Below are positions 1 through 8,841 of a stretch of 64,000 nt of DNA, one piece after another. The first letter of the stretch is position 1. Each line of letters opens with the position of its first letter. The notes below the pieces were generated by a model, which saw only the letters and a program-made list of their open reading frames with translations, was not told the DNA's origin and ran no database searches. The position numbers were made by a program, and so were the translations under genes. Source of the stretch: Nocardia suismassiliense (lineage in GTDB: Bacteria > Actinomycetota > Actinomycetes > Mycobacteriales > Mycobacteriaceae); the NCBI RefSeq assembly GCF_900269665.1, contig NZ_LT985361.1:2910514-2974513 (forward strand), given 5' to 3'.

Positions 1-1
1 C

Positions 2-757
2 GCGCTCGTCGGCGCGATCGTCGCGAGTTTCCTGGTGCTCGTGCTGCTGCTGTCGGCGACCGGCCTGATCATCGTGAACCCGAACGAAGCCCAGGTGGTC
101 CAGTTCTTCGGCCGCTACATCGGTTCGGTGAGCGATCCCGGCTTCTACTCGGTGCTGCCGCTGACCGACCGCAAGCGAATCTCGTTGCGCGTGCGTAACT
201 TCGAGACGCAGAAGCTGAAGGTCAACGACGCCGACGGCAACCCGGTCGAGATCGCGGCCGTCGTGGTCTACAAGGTGGTCGACAGCTTCAAGGCCGCGTT
301 CGCCGTCGACGACTACGAGGAGTACGTGCAGACCCAGTCCGAGGCCGCGGTCCGGCACCTGGCCACCACGCACCCTTACGACTCGCACGACGACACCCGC
401 ACCAGCCTGCGCGACGGCAGCGAGGTGGCCGAGGAGCTCACCGTCGAGTTGCGCGACCGCACCCTGCTGGCCGGCATCGAGGTGCTCGAGGCCCGCATCA
501 CCCACCTCGCTTACGCCCCGGAGATCGCCCAGGCCATGCTGGTTCGTCAGCAGGCCTCCCAGGTGGTCGCCGCCCGTACCCAGATCGTCGAGGGCGCGGT
601 CGGCATGGTCAGCCTCGCGCTCGACCGGCTCACCGAGCAGGGTGTGGTGGAACTGGACGAGGAGCGCCGCGCCGCCATGGTCTCGAACCTGCTGGTCGTG
701 CTCTGCGGTGACAGAGCCACCCAGCCTGTCGTGAACGCCGGCTCGCTCTACAACTGA
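2..757 (+). CDS. SPFH/band-7 domain membrane protein, 5' end missing
   Basis: The reading frame is open from the first bases of the window, so the true start lies upstream. The visible part begins inside a hydrophobic segment ([17 protein letters not shown]) and continues directly into an SPFH domain with the typical [17 protein letters not shown] entry. A C-terminal helical part follows ([24 protein letters not shown]), as in stomatin/prohibitin-like proteins that form oligomeric membrane scaffolds. The family places it in the inner membrane; the client is unknown. The 3' end is 12 bp before a small ribbon-helix-helix gene, so the two are probably cotranscribed. Confidence 0.85.
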   Translation, partial: ALVGAIVASFLVLVLLLSATGLIIVNPNEAQVVQFFGRYIGSVSDPGFYSVLPLTDRKRISLRVRNFETQKLKVNDADGNPVEIAAVVVYKVVDSFKAAFAVDDYEEYVQTQSEAAVRHLATTHPYDSHDDTRTSLRDGSEVAEELTVELRDRTLLAGIEVLEARITHLAYAPEIAQAMLVRQQASQVVAARTQIVEGAVGMVSLALDRLTEQGVVELDEERRAAMVSNLLVVLCGDRATQPVVNAGSLYN

Positions 758-769
758 GCGCCGAAGCCC

Positions 770-925
770 ATGGCTGAGCGCAAGAAGCTGCTGCTACGGC
801 TCGATCCGGCCGTCCACGAGGCGATCGCGAAGTGGGCGGCCGACGACCTGCGCAGCATCAACGCCCAAATCGAATTCGCCCTACGGCTGGCGCTCGAACA
901 GGCGGGCCGAAAACCTAAATCATGA
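770..925 (+). CDS. Small Arc/HicB-like ribbon-helix-helix protein (51 aa)
   Basis: Short protein starting at ATG 770, 12 bp after the SPFH gene. Its sequence (MAERKKLLLRLDPAVHEAIA, then a KWAADDLRSINAQIEFALRLAL helix) fits one beta strand (KKLLLRL) followed by two helices with the RSINAQIE pattern. This is the Arc/MetJ fold used by DNA-binding antitoxins and small repressors. No toxin gene is adjacent, so it is more likely a partner or local regulator of the SPFH gene than half of a toxin-antitoxin pair. That role is inferred from position only. Confidence 0.75.
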   Translation: MAERKKLLLRLDPAVHEAIAKWAADDLRSINAQIEFALRLALEQAGRKPKS

Positions 926-1008
926 GCACGAGGGCCGGTGGCGAAGCGAACTGCGCCACCGGTTCGTTATGAAAGGCCCTGCCGCAGAACAAAATATGGC
1001 GGCGGGGC

Positions 1009-1752
1009 CTACTCGTGTTCAGTCGCCGCCGCGTCCGGTTCGGTGGACCGGTCTGCGCTGAGGTAGGCGTCCAGGTGCGGTGCGGCGGCGAGCATGGCCC
1101 GGCTGCGCCGGTTGAGCCGCGCCCGCCATTCGTCGAGCACATCCGACAGGTCGTCCGAATCTCCCACAGCGCGTAAGTGATCCACGAAGAGTTTGATGCG
1201 GGCGAGCGGGTAGCCGCCGCGACGGAGTTGCCGGGTCAGGTGGGCGTCGCGCACGACGTCGGGTGGGTAGATCCGGTAGCCGGTGGCCCGTTCGCGGTGC
1301 GGGCGAAGGATTCCCGCCTCTTCCCACTTGCGCAGCGATGCGGGATGCAGGCCGAGGCGATGCGCCAGCGCGCCGATGGTGAGGCCGTGGGACCGGTCCT
1401 CGACCGGTCGTGGCGCGGCGGCCAGGGTGCCGAGGGCGGCGGCGACCTCGTCGAGCGTCTTGCGCTCGTGCAGCAGGTCGGCGTGCGCCTGGTCGATGAG
1501 ACGGAACAGTGCGGCCTCGTCGCCTCGATGCGCGGCCCGCAGCATCGCGGCGGACGTCTGATGCCCGTAACCCGTGCGCAGGGCTAGGAACGCGCGCAAC
1601 GCTCGAGCGTGCACTTCGGAGTATCGGCGGTAGCCGGCGTCGCTGCGCTCGGCAGCCGGGAGGATTCCCTCGTCTTCGTAATTGCGGACCGCCTGGGTGG
1701 ACAAACCGTGCTCACGAGCCAGGTCGGCGGGCCGCAGAGTTCGCGCTGCCAT
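1009..1752 (-). CDS. MerR-family regulator with two HTH domains (TioE-like)
   Basis: A 247-residue protein with two MerR-type winged helix-turn-helix modules in tandem. The first is near residues 5-75 (REHGLSTQAVRNYEDEGILP, then GYRRY). The second is near 122-195 (AHRLGLHPASLRKWEEAGIL, then GYRIY). Ordinary MerR proteins have one HTH and a dimerisation coiled coil; the doubled form is known from TioE-like regulators. It is divergent from the erythromycin-esterase-like gene with about 115 bp between them, so that gene is the likely target. No conserved cysteines for metal sensing were seen. Confidence 0.85.
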   Translation of the reverse strand: MAARTLRPADLAREHGLSTQAVRNYEDEGILPAAERSDAGYRRYSEVHARALRAFLALRTGYGHQTSAAMLRAAHRGDEAALFRLIDQAHADLLHERKTLDEVAAALGTLAAAPRPVEDRSHGLTIGALAHRLGLHPASLRKWEEAGILRPHRERATGYRIYPPDVVRDAHLTRQLRRGGYPLARIKLFVDHLRAVGDSDDLSDVLDEWRARLNRRSRAMLAAAPHLDAYLSADRSTEPDAAATEHE

Positions 1753-1867
1753 CTCCCTAGTTTGAGGGTTAGCGCGCGTTGCTACCAGCCAGCACCAGGA
1801 AAAGTCTCAACCGATTGTTCAACGATACGGTCGAAGGTACCTGATGGAACACCCAGAAAGGCACCGC

Positions 1868-3118
1868 ATGACCAGGCAACTCTCCGTGCACGACATCGGT
1901 CTCCAGTTCGGCGGCGAGACCGATGCCGGCGCGACCATCGGCCGATTCCTCGACACCCTCGACTGGCCGCCCGCCCTGCTCGGCCTCGGCGAGCCGACCC
2001 ACGGAGTCGAGGCCTTCCCGCTTTTGCGTAACGAACTCCTGAAGTATCTGGTCGAGCACCACGGCTACCGCTCCATCGCCCTCGAAATCGACTGCGTCGC
2101 AGCGGCTGTCCTCGACGACTACGTGCGGACCGGTCGCGGCGAATTGGCCGACGTTGTCGCGGCGGGCTTCAACCACGGCTTCGACGCCTGGCCGTCCAAC
2201 CACGAGTTGATTGCCTGGCTGCGTGACTACAACACCGGCCGCGATCCGCGATACCAGGTGCGCTGCTACGGATTCGACGCCCCGACCGAGATCACCGCCG
2301 CTCCGAGTCCCCGCGCGACGCTGCTCGGCGCACACGCCTACCTACGCGAACACGTACCCGCCGAACGACTTCCGCACGACGCCGAAACCCTGGACACCCT
2401 GCTAGGCGACGACGCCGACTGGACGAACCCCGACGCGATGATGGACGCGGGCCGCTCCATCGGCCAGACCGACCGTGCCCGCACACTGCGCTTGGCCGCC
2501 GACGACCTGCTCGCGGTCTACACCACCGAGGCCCCCGGTCTGCGACAAGCCAGCTCCGACAACGACTTCGAGCGCGCCTATCTGCTCGCCCGGATGGCCC
2601 ACGGCCTGCTCCGCTACCACGCCGCAATGGCTACTCCGGGTCCCGACCGAGCCGCCGTTCTGCTCGGGCTGCGCGATGGCATGATGGCGGACAACCTGCT
2701 CGACATCGTCCGCATCGAGAAACATCGCGGGCCCTGTCTGGTGTTCGCCCACAACAGCCACCTCCAGCGGACCGAGTCCAGCTGGCAGGGCCACTGGGAG
2801 GGCGCGGACTTTTCGTGGCGCTGGTGGAGCGCAGGCGCCATCGCGGCGGCCACCCTGAACACCGAGTACGTCTTCATCGCGGCGGATTACGGCCACTGCG
2901 CGAATGCCCCGTTACCGCAGGACGATCCGCGCAGCCTGCACGCCGTCCTTGCCGCCGCGACCACCGACCGGGCACTGTTCCCCGCCCGATTACTGACCGC
3001 CGCTCTCGATTCGGACGTCACCACGCGCGTCTCGACGGACCACCGCTACGGTCCGCTGTCGCCCGCGGCGCTCGACGGCGCCGACGCCGTCGTCTTCATC
3101 GCGCAGGTTTCTCGGTGA
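1868..3118 (+). CDS. Erythromycin esterase family protein
   Basis: About 416 residues of the EreA/EreB/succinoglycan-biosynthesis hydrolase family. Visible family motifs are GLGEPTHG near residue 40 (the Glu and His of the catalytic centre), the following ALEID segment, and a late HNSHLQR histidine. Known members open macrolide lactone rings, but many environmental homologues have unknown substrates. ATG 1868 is chosen because AGAAAGG lies 6 bp upstream; an in-frame ATG at 1844 is an alternative. The gene is divergent from a double-MerR regulator. Its 3' end overlaps the convergent methyltransferase gene by about 23 bp. Confidence 0.85.
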   Translation: MTRQLSVHDIGLQFGGETDAGATIGRFLDTLDWPPALLGLGEPTHGVEAFPLLRNELLKYLVEHHGYRSIALEIDCVAAAVLDDYVRTGRGELADVVAAGFNHGFDAWPSNHELIAWLRDYNTGRDPRYQVRCYGFDAPTEITAAPSPRATLLGAHAYLREHVPAERLPHDAETLDTLLGDDADWTNPDAMMDAGRSIGQTDRARTLRLAADDLLAVYTTEAPGLRQASSDNDFERAYLLARMAHGLLRYHAAMATPGPDRAAVLLGLRDGMMADNLLDIVRIEKHRGPCLVFAHNSHLQRTESSWQGHWEGADFSWRWWSAGAIAAATLNTEYVFIAADYGHCANAPLPQDDPRSLHAVLAAATTDRALFPARLLTAALDSDVTTRVSTDHRYGPLSPAALDGADAVVFIAQVSR

Positions 3119-3947
3119 CGAAGATGGCGGTGCCGGGGAAGATCTCGCCGCGCAGCGGGCTCCACTGACCCCACTCGCGGTCGAGCCACTCCGGCCAGTC
3201 CGGTTCGACGATGTCCACCACCAGCAACCCGGCCGCCACGATTTCGCGGACCCGGTCGCCGATGGTGCGGTGGTGCTCGACGTAGGTCGGCTCACCCTCG
3301 CTGTCCACCTCGACATAAGGAGTGCGGTCGAAGTAGGGGATGGCGGCGGTGAGCCCGGCCGGGCCTGGATCGTCGGGGAAGATCCAGCGCATCGGGTGGT
3401 TCACCGAGAACACCCAGCGACCGCCGGGCCGCAGCACCCGGGCGACCTCGCGCATCACTTGGGCAGAATCCGCGACGAACGGAATCGCGCCGAACGCCGA
3501 GCACGCCAGGTCGAACGACTCGTCGGCGAAGGGCAGGATCTCGGCGCCGGCCTGGATCAGCGGCACCTGCGGCCCGCCCCGCTCCATCGCGGCCCGGCCG
3601 CGCGCCAGCATGCCCATCGACAGATCAAGCCCGACCGGGTGTGCCCCCTGCCCGGCCAGCCAGCGTGCGCACGGCGCCGACCCGCAGCCGATCTCCAGGA
3701 CCCGCTTGCCGGCCACCTCGCCGAGGAAGCGCATGTCGCCTTCGTGCAGCCCCTCCGGGCACCAGACGAATTCGCCATCTGGGGAATCCACGCCGAGAAA
3801 ATCGGCGTGCGTCTCGTGATACTGGCCCGCGTCGGCGTCCCACCAGCGGCGACTGGCCTGTTGACTGGCGGCCGAGCCGATCCGGGTGCGCGCGGTTCCC
3901 GCGGTTCCGAGCAGTGTGTTTGCCTCTGCATGGCGATCTTCCGACAC
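3096..3947 (-). CDS. Class I SAM-dependent methyltransferase
   Basis: A 283-residue protein with a Rossmann-type SAM-binding domain. Motif I is VLEIGCGSAPCARWLA, followed by GLDLS and by the motif IV/V region SFDLACSAFGAIPF. After that comes VLRPGGRWVFSVNHP, typical of the UbiE/Methyltransf_11 group. The C-terminal part (HHRTIGD...AAGLLVVDIVEP) fits small-molecule methyltransferases. The substrate cannot be deduced. It is transcribed divergently from rpsA across about 245 bp. Confidence 0.85.
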   Translation of the reverse strand: MSEDRHAEANTLLGTAGTARTRIGSAASQQASRRWWDADAGQYHETHADFLGVDSPDGEFVWCPEGLHEGDMRFLGEVAGKRVLEIGCGSAPCARWLAGQGAHPVGLDLSMGMLARGRAAMERGGPQVPLIQAGAEILPFADESFDLACSAFGAIPFVADSAQVMREVARVLRPGGRWVFSVNHPMRWIFPDDPGPAGLTAAIPYFDRTPYVEVDSEGEPTYVEHHRTIGDRVREIVAAGLLVVDIVEPDWPEWLDREWGQWSPLRGEIFPGTAIFVTEKPAR

Positions 3948-4192
3948 GCCGTCAGCGTATCCCGGCGTGGCGGCCGGACCGGTTTGCCCGCCTGGACCAA
4001 GGTCGCGTACGCTGAACGCGCGAGTGCCTTCTGTACAGCCGTACCGGAGTCAACCACCCGTGCTGAGTTTCACGTGCGTTACGTGCGGTACGTTCCTAGT
4101 GTCCGTCTTCACACCACCGCGGTGAATTCGCCAGCGTACCGAAAGTTCCAATGTCCGCAACCGACCACAATCCGTCCGGAGCAAACCGACAT
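3948..4192. promoter_or_regulatory. Divergent methyltransferase/rpsA upstream region
   Basis: About 245 bp between two divergent genes that must contain the strong rpsA promoter. TACGTGCGG-type repeats are visible near 4075-4095, but no hexamer pair stands out enough to assign. Confidence 0.4.
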
Positions 4193-5674
4193 ATGCCCAC
4201 CACCGTCACCTCGCCGCAGGTAGCCGTCAACGACATCGGCTCCGCCGAGGATTTCCTCGCCGCCATCGACGCCACGATCAAGTACTTCAATGACGGCGAC
4301 ATCGTCGAAGGAACCATCGTCAAGGTCGACCGCGACGAGGTCCTGCTCGACATCGGTTACAAGACCGAAGGCGTCATCCCTTCCCGCGAACTCTCCATCA
4401 AGCACGATGTCGACCCGAATGAGGTCGTTTCCGTGGGTGATGAGGTCGAGGCTCTTGTTCTCACCAAGGAGGACAAGGAAGGCCGCCTGATCCTGTCGAA
4501 GAAGCGGGCTCAGTACGAGCGCGCGTGGGGCACGATCGAGGAGCTCAAGGAGAAGGACGAGGCCGTCAAGGGCACCGTCATCGAGGTCGTCAAGGGCGGC
4601 CTGATCCTCGACATCGGTCTCCGCGGCTTCCTGCCCGCCTCGCTCGTCGAGATGCGTCGCGTCCGCGACCTCCAGCCGTACGTCGGCAAGGAGATCGAGG
4701 CCAAGATCATCGAGCTGGACAAGAACCGCAACAACGTCGTGCTGTCCCGCCGCGCATGGCTCGAGCAGACCCAGTCCGAGGTCCGCAGCGAGTTCCTGCA
4801 CCAGCTGCAGAAGGGCCAGGTCCGCAAGGGTGTGGTCTCCTCGATCGTCAACTTCGGTGCCTTCGTGGACCTGGGTGGCGTCGACGGCCTGGTGCACGTC
4901 TCCGAGCTGTCCTGGAAGCACATCGACCATCCCTCCGAGGTTGTCGAGGTCGGCACCGAGGTCACCGTCGAGGTCCTCGACGTCGACCTGGACCGCGAGC
5001 GGGTTTCGCTCTCGCTCAAGGCGACCCAGGAAGACCCGTGGCGTCAGTTCGCCCGGACCCACGCGATCGGCCAGATCGTGCCCGGAAAGGTCACCAAGCT
5101 GGTTCCGTTCGGTGCGTTCGTGCGCGTCGAAGAGGGCATCGAGGGCCTGGTGCACATCTCCGAGCTGGCCGAGCGCCACGTGGAGGTCCCGGACCAGGTT
5201 GTCGCCGTCGGCGACGACGCGATGGTCAAGGTCATCGACATCGACCTGGAGCGTCGCCGGATCTCGCTGTCGCTGAAGCAGGCGAACGAGGACTACCACG
5301 CCGAGTTCGACCCGTCGAAGTACGGCATGGCCGACAGCTACGACGACCAGGGCAACTACATCTTCCCCGAGGGCTTCGATCCCGACACCAACGAGTGGCT
5401 CGAGGGCTTCGACAAGCAGCGCGAAGAGTGGGAAGGCCGTTACGCCGAGGCGGAGCGTCGCCACAAGATGCACACCGCTCAGATGGAGAAGATGGCGGCC
5501 GACGCCGCGGCCGAGGCCGCGAACGGTGGCGGTTCGTCCAACTACTCCTCCGAGAGCGGCGGCGGCGCGCAGGCGTCCTCCTCCTCTTCCAGCTCGACCG
5601 AGTCGGCCGGCGGTTCGCTGGCCAGCGACGCGCAGCTGGCGGCACTGCGGGAGAAGCTCTCCGGCAACGCCTGA
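4193..5674 (+). CDS. rpsA: 30S ribosomal protein S1
   Basis: Four S1 RNA-binding repeats are visible (about residues 35-105, 125-190, 210-280 and 295-365), each with the VxGxVxxxxxxGafV pattern. It is near-identical to mycobacterial RpsA over the first 440 residues. S1 binds mRNA on the 30S subunit and assists initiation and trans-translation. ATG 4193 gives MPTTVTSPQVAVNDIGS, matching the mycobacterial N-terminus; ATG 4151 would add 14 unmatched residues. The tail has an acidic/Ser-Gly-rich linker, then ASDAQLAALREKLSGNA, the conserved actinobacterial end. A strong terminator follows 13 bp after the stop. Confidence 0.97.
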   Translation: MPTTVTSPQVAVNDIGSAEDFLAAIDATIKYFNDGDIVEGTIVKVDRDEVLLDIGYKTEGVIPSRELSIKHDVDPNEVVSVGDEVEALVLTKEDKEGRLILSKKRAQYERAWGTIEELKEKDEAVKGTVIEVVKGGLILDIGLRGFLPASLVEMRRVRDLQPYVGKEIEAKIIELDKNRNNVVLSRRAWLEQTQSEVRSEFLHQLQKGQVRKGVVSSIVNFGAFVDLGGVDGLVHVSELSWKHIDHPSEVVEVGTEVTVEVLDVDLDRERVSLSLKATQEDPWRQFARTHAIGQIVPGKVTKLVPFGAFVRVEEGIEGLVHISELAERHVEVPDQVVAVGDDAMVKVIDIDLERRRISLSLKQANEDYHAEFDPSKYGMADSYDDQGNYIFPEGFDPDTNEWLEGFDKQREEWEGRYAEAERRHKMHTAQMEKMAADAAAEAANGGGSSNYSSESGGGAQASSSSSSSTESAGGSLASDAQLAALREKLSGNA

Positions 5675-5687
5675 TAGACACCTGTGA

Positions 5688-5720
5688 CGAAGGCCCCGGT
5701 CCACTGGACCGGGGCCTTCG
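5688..5720 (+). terminator. rpsA terminator hairpin
   Basis: Perfect 15-bp stem (arms 5688-5702 and 5706-5720, core AAGGCCCCGGTCC) with a 3-nt loop, 13 bp after the rpsA stop. There is no T-run, as is usual in actinobacteria. Confidence 0.85.
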
Positions 5721-5766
5721 CCCATGTCGGGGCCGTGGCGGCCGATTCCGCCCGGTATTCTGAACG

Positions 5767-6402
5767 ATGATGTCCGATGCCGCTGTTGAGCTCCCGTCCA
5801 CTTCCTGGGAGCGCAGGAAGATCGAGGCGATGAGCCGGATCCAGCGGGTCGCGCTGGATCTGTTCGACGAGCACGGGTATCGCAATGTCACCATCGAACG
5901 GGTCGCCGCGGCGGCCGGGGTCTCGCCCAGCTCGGTGTACCGCTACTTCGGCACCAAAGAGATGCTCGTGCTGCACGACGAGGCGGACCCCAAGGTGCTG
6001 GAGGCGATCCGCACCGCAGGCGGCGGCACCACCGTCGAACCCGCGGGCCTGATCGCCGTCGCGCGGATGCTCGTCCCGCTGTTGATCGAATCGCTGCTGA
6101 CCGAGGAGTCGGAGCGGCGCATCCGCCAGCGGCTGCAATACACGGCGGCGATTCCGGAGATCAAGGTCGGCCAGACCAAGCAGATGCGTGAGCTGGAGGA
6201 CCAGTTCCGGATGCTGTTCGCCGAACGAACCGGCTTCGCCGCCAACGATTTACGGGTACGGATGGCTGCGGCCACCGCGGTCTGGGGTTGCGTCGCGGCG
6301 TTGGACCATTGGGCCGGAATGGATTTCGCGGGGCGGCTGAAGGACGTCTACACCGAGGCCGTCGGATCGATCATCGACCAGATCGAGACCATGTTCCGCT
6401 AG
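5767..6402 (+). CDS. TetR-family transcriptional regulator
   Basis: A 211-residue protein with an N-terminal HTH (RIQRVALDLFDEHGYRNVTI, then VAAAAGVSPSSVYRYFGTKE, about residues 20-65) and a helical ligand domain. It converges on the MMPL transporter gene and their 3' ends overlap by 32 bp. TetR proteins beside RND/MMPL pumps usually repress them. The 28-bp palindrome on the MMPL promoter is therefore the best candidate operator, an inference from proximity. The start ATG 5767 is followed by a second ATG. Confidence 0.9.
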   Translation: MMSDAAVELPSTSWERRKIEAMSRIQRVALDLFDEHGYRNVTIERVAAAAGVSPSSVYRYFGTKEMLVLHDEADPKVLEAIRTAGGGTTVEPAGLIAVARMLVPLLIESLLTEESERRIRQRLQYTAAIPEIKVGQTKQMRELEDQFRMLFAERTGFAANDLRVRMAAATAVWGCVAALDHWAGMDFAGRLKDVYTEAVGSIIDQIETMFR

Positions 6403-8602
6403 TCGACTTCCGCTTCGGTAGCCACCAGTTCCAGCGCCCGAACAGCCGCATGAACGCGGGCACCAGCACCAGCCGCACGAGCACCGCGTCGATCGCGATG
6501 GCGACCGCGAGCGCGAACCCGATCTGTTTGAGCTCCAGCACATTCGCGGTCACGAAGCTGGCGAAGACGGCCACCATGATCGCGGCGGCCGCGGTGATCG
6601 GCCTGGCAGTGCGTTGCAGCCCATCGGCGACTGCCGCGGCATTGTCGTGGTGCACATCCCAGTGTTCCTTCATCCGGCGGATGAGGAACACCTCGTAATC
6701 CATTGATAGACCGAACAACACGGCGAACACCAGCATCGGCAGGTATATCTGGAGGAACCCGGTGCTGTGGAAGCCGAGAGCCGACTCGCCGATGCCGTGC
6801 TGGAAGACGGCGACCGTAATACCCAGTGCCGCACCGGTGGCCAGCAGATTCAACAGGATCGCCTTCACCGCCAGCACAAGGCTGCGGAACGCGGCGACGA
6901 GGAAGGCGAAGGAGACGGCCAGCACCAGCGCGATCACCCAGGGGAATCGACCGGTGATCCGTTCGGACACATCGACGAACAGCGCGGTGGTGCCGCCGAT
7001 GCGCACCTCGGCGTCGCCGAGAGACGCTGCGCGGGAACGCATATCGGTGACCAGATCGGCGGCGTCGGTGGACCCGAACGCGGCGCGCGGGACGACGGCC
7101 GCGAACATCCGGCCGTCCGCGTACTGCGGCAGCACGGTCGCGATCCGGGGGTCACGGGAAAGTTCACCGATGAACTGGTCGGCTTCCGCGCGGGCCGCAC
7201 TGGTCAACGGTGCGGTGTCCGCGCCGGTCGCGACCACCTCGATCGGTGCCAGCAGGCCGGGGGTGAAGTTCTTTTCGACCAGGGCGATCGCCTGACCGGC
7301 GGGGCGCTCGGTGAGTGCGTCGGTGCCCACGTCGACGCCGTAGCGCAGGCCGGTGAGCGGCGCGGCCGCCACGATCAGGAGCGCGACGCCGACCGTGCCG
7401 AACAGCACCGGACGTGCCATCACGGTGTGCGCCCACCGCGCCCAGGCGCTCGACGCCGCCGCGGATCGCACCTCCGCGGGACGCATCCGCTCGGGCAGCG
7501 CTCCGCGATTCACCGCCGGGCCCAGCGTCGCGAGCAGCGCGGGCAGCAGGGTGAACGCGGCGGTCATGGTGGCGAGTACCGCGGTGACCACGCCGACGGC
7601 GATGCCGTTCAGCATCGGCAGCCCGACGACGGCCAGCGAGCACAGCGAGATCATCACGATGAGCCCGGAGGCGAGCACCGTCCGGCCGGTGGTGTCCATC
7701 GCCGCGCCGACGGCCTCGTGAATGGCGTTGCGGTCGCGGCGGTTTCGGACGCCGCGGCGGGTCAGCTCCTCGTTGAAGCGGCTGACGATGAACATCGCGT
7801 AGTCGATCGCCGTGCCGGTGGCGATCATCGTCGCCACCGAGAGCACCAGGGAATCGAAGGCGAGGAAGGTCGTCAGGCCGAAGAGTGCGCCGACGGCTAC
7901 CGCGATGCCTGCCGCGGTCACCGTGATCGGTAGCAGAGCTGCGGTCAATGCCCCGAGTGCCAGCACCAGCAGCACCGTCGCCACGGGGATGCCGAGGGTT
8001 TCCGCGCGTTGCAGGTCGGCCGTCTCGATCTGCATCATCTCGGACTGGATCGGCGCGTACCCGGTGAGCATGACCTGGGTGCCCGCGCCTGGTCCGGTCT
8101 CGATGGCCGCCTGTAAATCCTGCACGACCTGTACTCGGGCCGAGATGTCGCCGTCGACGCCGATGATGCCGAACGCGGTGTGCCGGTCGGCGGATATCTG
8201 GGCGGCATTGCCGTCGAACGGGCCGATGGCCCCGGCCACGCCCGAGGTCTGCCTGGCGACAGTGATCGCCCGATCGATGGTCGCGCGGTATGCCGGTGTA
8301 TCGACGGTGTGCTCGGCCGAGTGGAAGACGATCAGGTCCTGCTCGATGCCGAACCGGGAGAAGTGTTCCGCGACAAGATGATCGACCGCGACCGAGTCGG
8401 AGCCGGGCACCGAGTAGTCGGGTGTGCCGAGCCGGGCATGCAACGCGGGATAGGCCGCGCCGCACACCACGACCAAAAGCAGCCAGACGCCGAGCACGAT
8501 CTTGCGATGCCTCGCCATCGCGACACCCCACCGCCCGGCCGCACCCCACCGCCGGGCTGGAGCGGGCGGTTCCGGCCGTTCGAGGATGGTGGGTTGTGCC
8601 AT
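6371..8602 (-). CDS. MMPL-family RND transporter
   Basis: A 743-residue membrane protein with two copies of the RND/MMPL repeat, each a transmembrane helix, a large periplasmic loop and five more helices. Landmarks are GTAIDYAMFIVSRFNEEL in the first half and FGLSMDYEVFLIRRMKEHWD in the second, the proton-relay Asp-Tyr signatures of the family. Mycobacterial MmpL proteins export lipids, siderophores or drugs; this one lacks a long C-terminal domain and its substrate is unknown. A good SD (GGAGG) precedes ATG 8602. The promoter carries a palindromic operator. Confidence 0.92.
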   Translation of the reverse strand: MAQPTILERPEPPAPARRWGAAGRWGVAMARHRKIVLGVWLLLVVVCGAAYPALHARLGTPDYSVPGSDSVAVDHLVAEHFSRFGIEQDLIVFHSAEHTVDTPAYRATIDRAITVARQTSGVAGAIGPFDGNAAQISADRHTAFGIIGVDGDISARVQVVQDLQAAIETGPGAGTQVMLTGYAPIQSEMMQIETADLQRAETLGIPVATVLLVLALGALTAALLPITVTAAGIAVAVGALFGLTTFLAFDSLVLSVATMIATGTAIDYAMFIVSRFNEELTRRGVRNRRDRNAIHEAVGAAMDTTGRTVLASGLIVMISLCSLAVVGLPMLNGIAVGVVTAVLATMTAAFTLLPALLATLGPAVNRGALPERMRPAEVRSAAASSAWARWAHTVMARPVLFGTVGVALLIVAAAPLTGLRYGVDVGTDALTERPAGQAIALVEKNFTPGLLAPIEVVATGADTAPLTSAARAEADQFIGELSRDPRIATVLPQYADGRMFAAVVPRAAFGSTDAADLVTDMRSRAASLGDAEVRIGGTTALFVDVSERITGRFPWVIALVLAVSFAFLVAAFRSLVLAVKAILLNLLATGAALGITVAVFQHGIGESALGFHSTGFLQIYLPMLVFAVLFGLSMDYEVFLIRRMKEHWDVHHDNAAAVADGLQRTARPITAAAAIMVAVFASFVTANVLELKQIGFALAVAIAIDAVLVRLVLVPAFMRLFGRWNWWLPKRKSTSGTWSRSGR

Positions 8603-8623
8603 CGCCCCTCCAGGGATCGCTAT

Positions 8624-8651
8624 CTGACAGTCACTATCAGGTGCCTGTCAG
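8624..8651. promoter_or_regulatory. 28-bp palindromic operator on the MMPL promoter
   Basis: Half-sites CTGACAGgCAC (8624-8634) and GTGaCTGTCAG (8641-8651) match in 10 of 11 positions and flank a 6-bp centre. In transporter orientation, a -35 TTGCTA (plus 8674-8679) and a -10 TATGCT (plus 8650-8655) sit 18 bp apart just upstream. The palindrome therefore covers the end of the -10 element and the predicted transcription start. This is a classic repressor position. Confidence 0.75.
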
Positions 8652-8724
8652 CATAGGAACAGCGAGGGAAAATTAGCAAGGGACTGTCATGAGGGGAGTC
8701 TGTCCGGCGAGGTTCTCGTCCCTC

Positions 8725-8770
8725 ATGCGGTGCGGATGGCCCGGGTGTGTGGGGGACCACCGCACCGCAT
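8725..8770 (-). terminator. Stem-loop downstream of the 191-aa hypothetical gene
   Basis: Inverted repeat ATGCGGTGCGG (8725-8735) / CCGCACCGCAT (8760-8770), 11 bp perfect with a 24-nt loop, about 70 bp past the end of the leftward hypothetical gene. It is a candidate terminator; the long loop leaves doubt. Confidence 0.45.
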
Positions 8771-8841
8771 CAGCATGGCCGGGGTACGCCAGGGCGATGC
8801 CGCCGATCGGTCGACCAGCGGGCAGGCGCCACGCGTCGAAG

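Noticed and set aside
770..925. Toxin-antitoxin module
   Set aside because: The ribbon-helix-helix protein is antitoxin-like, but no toxin gene is adjacent on either side.
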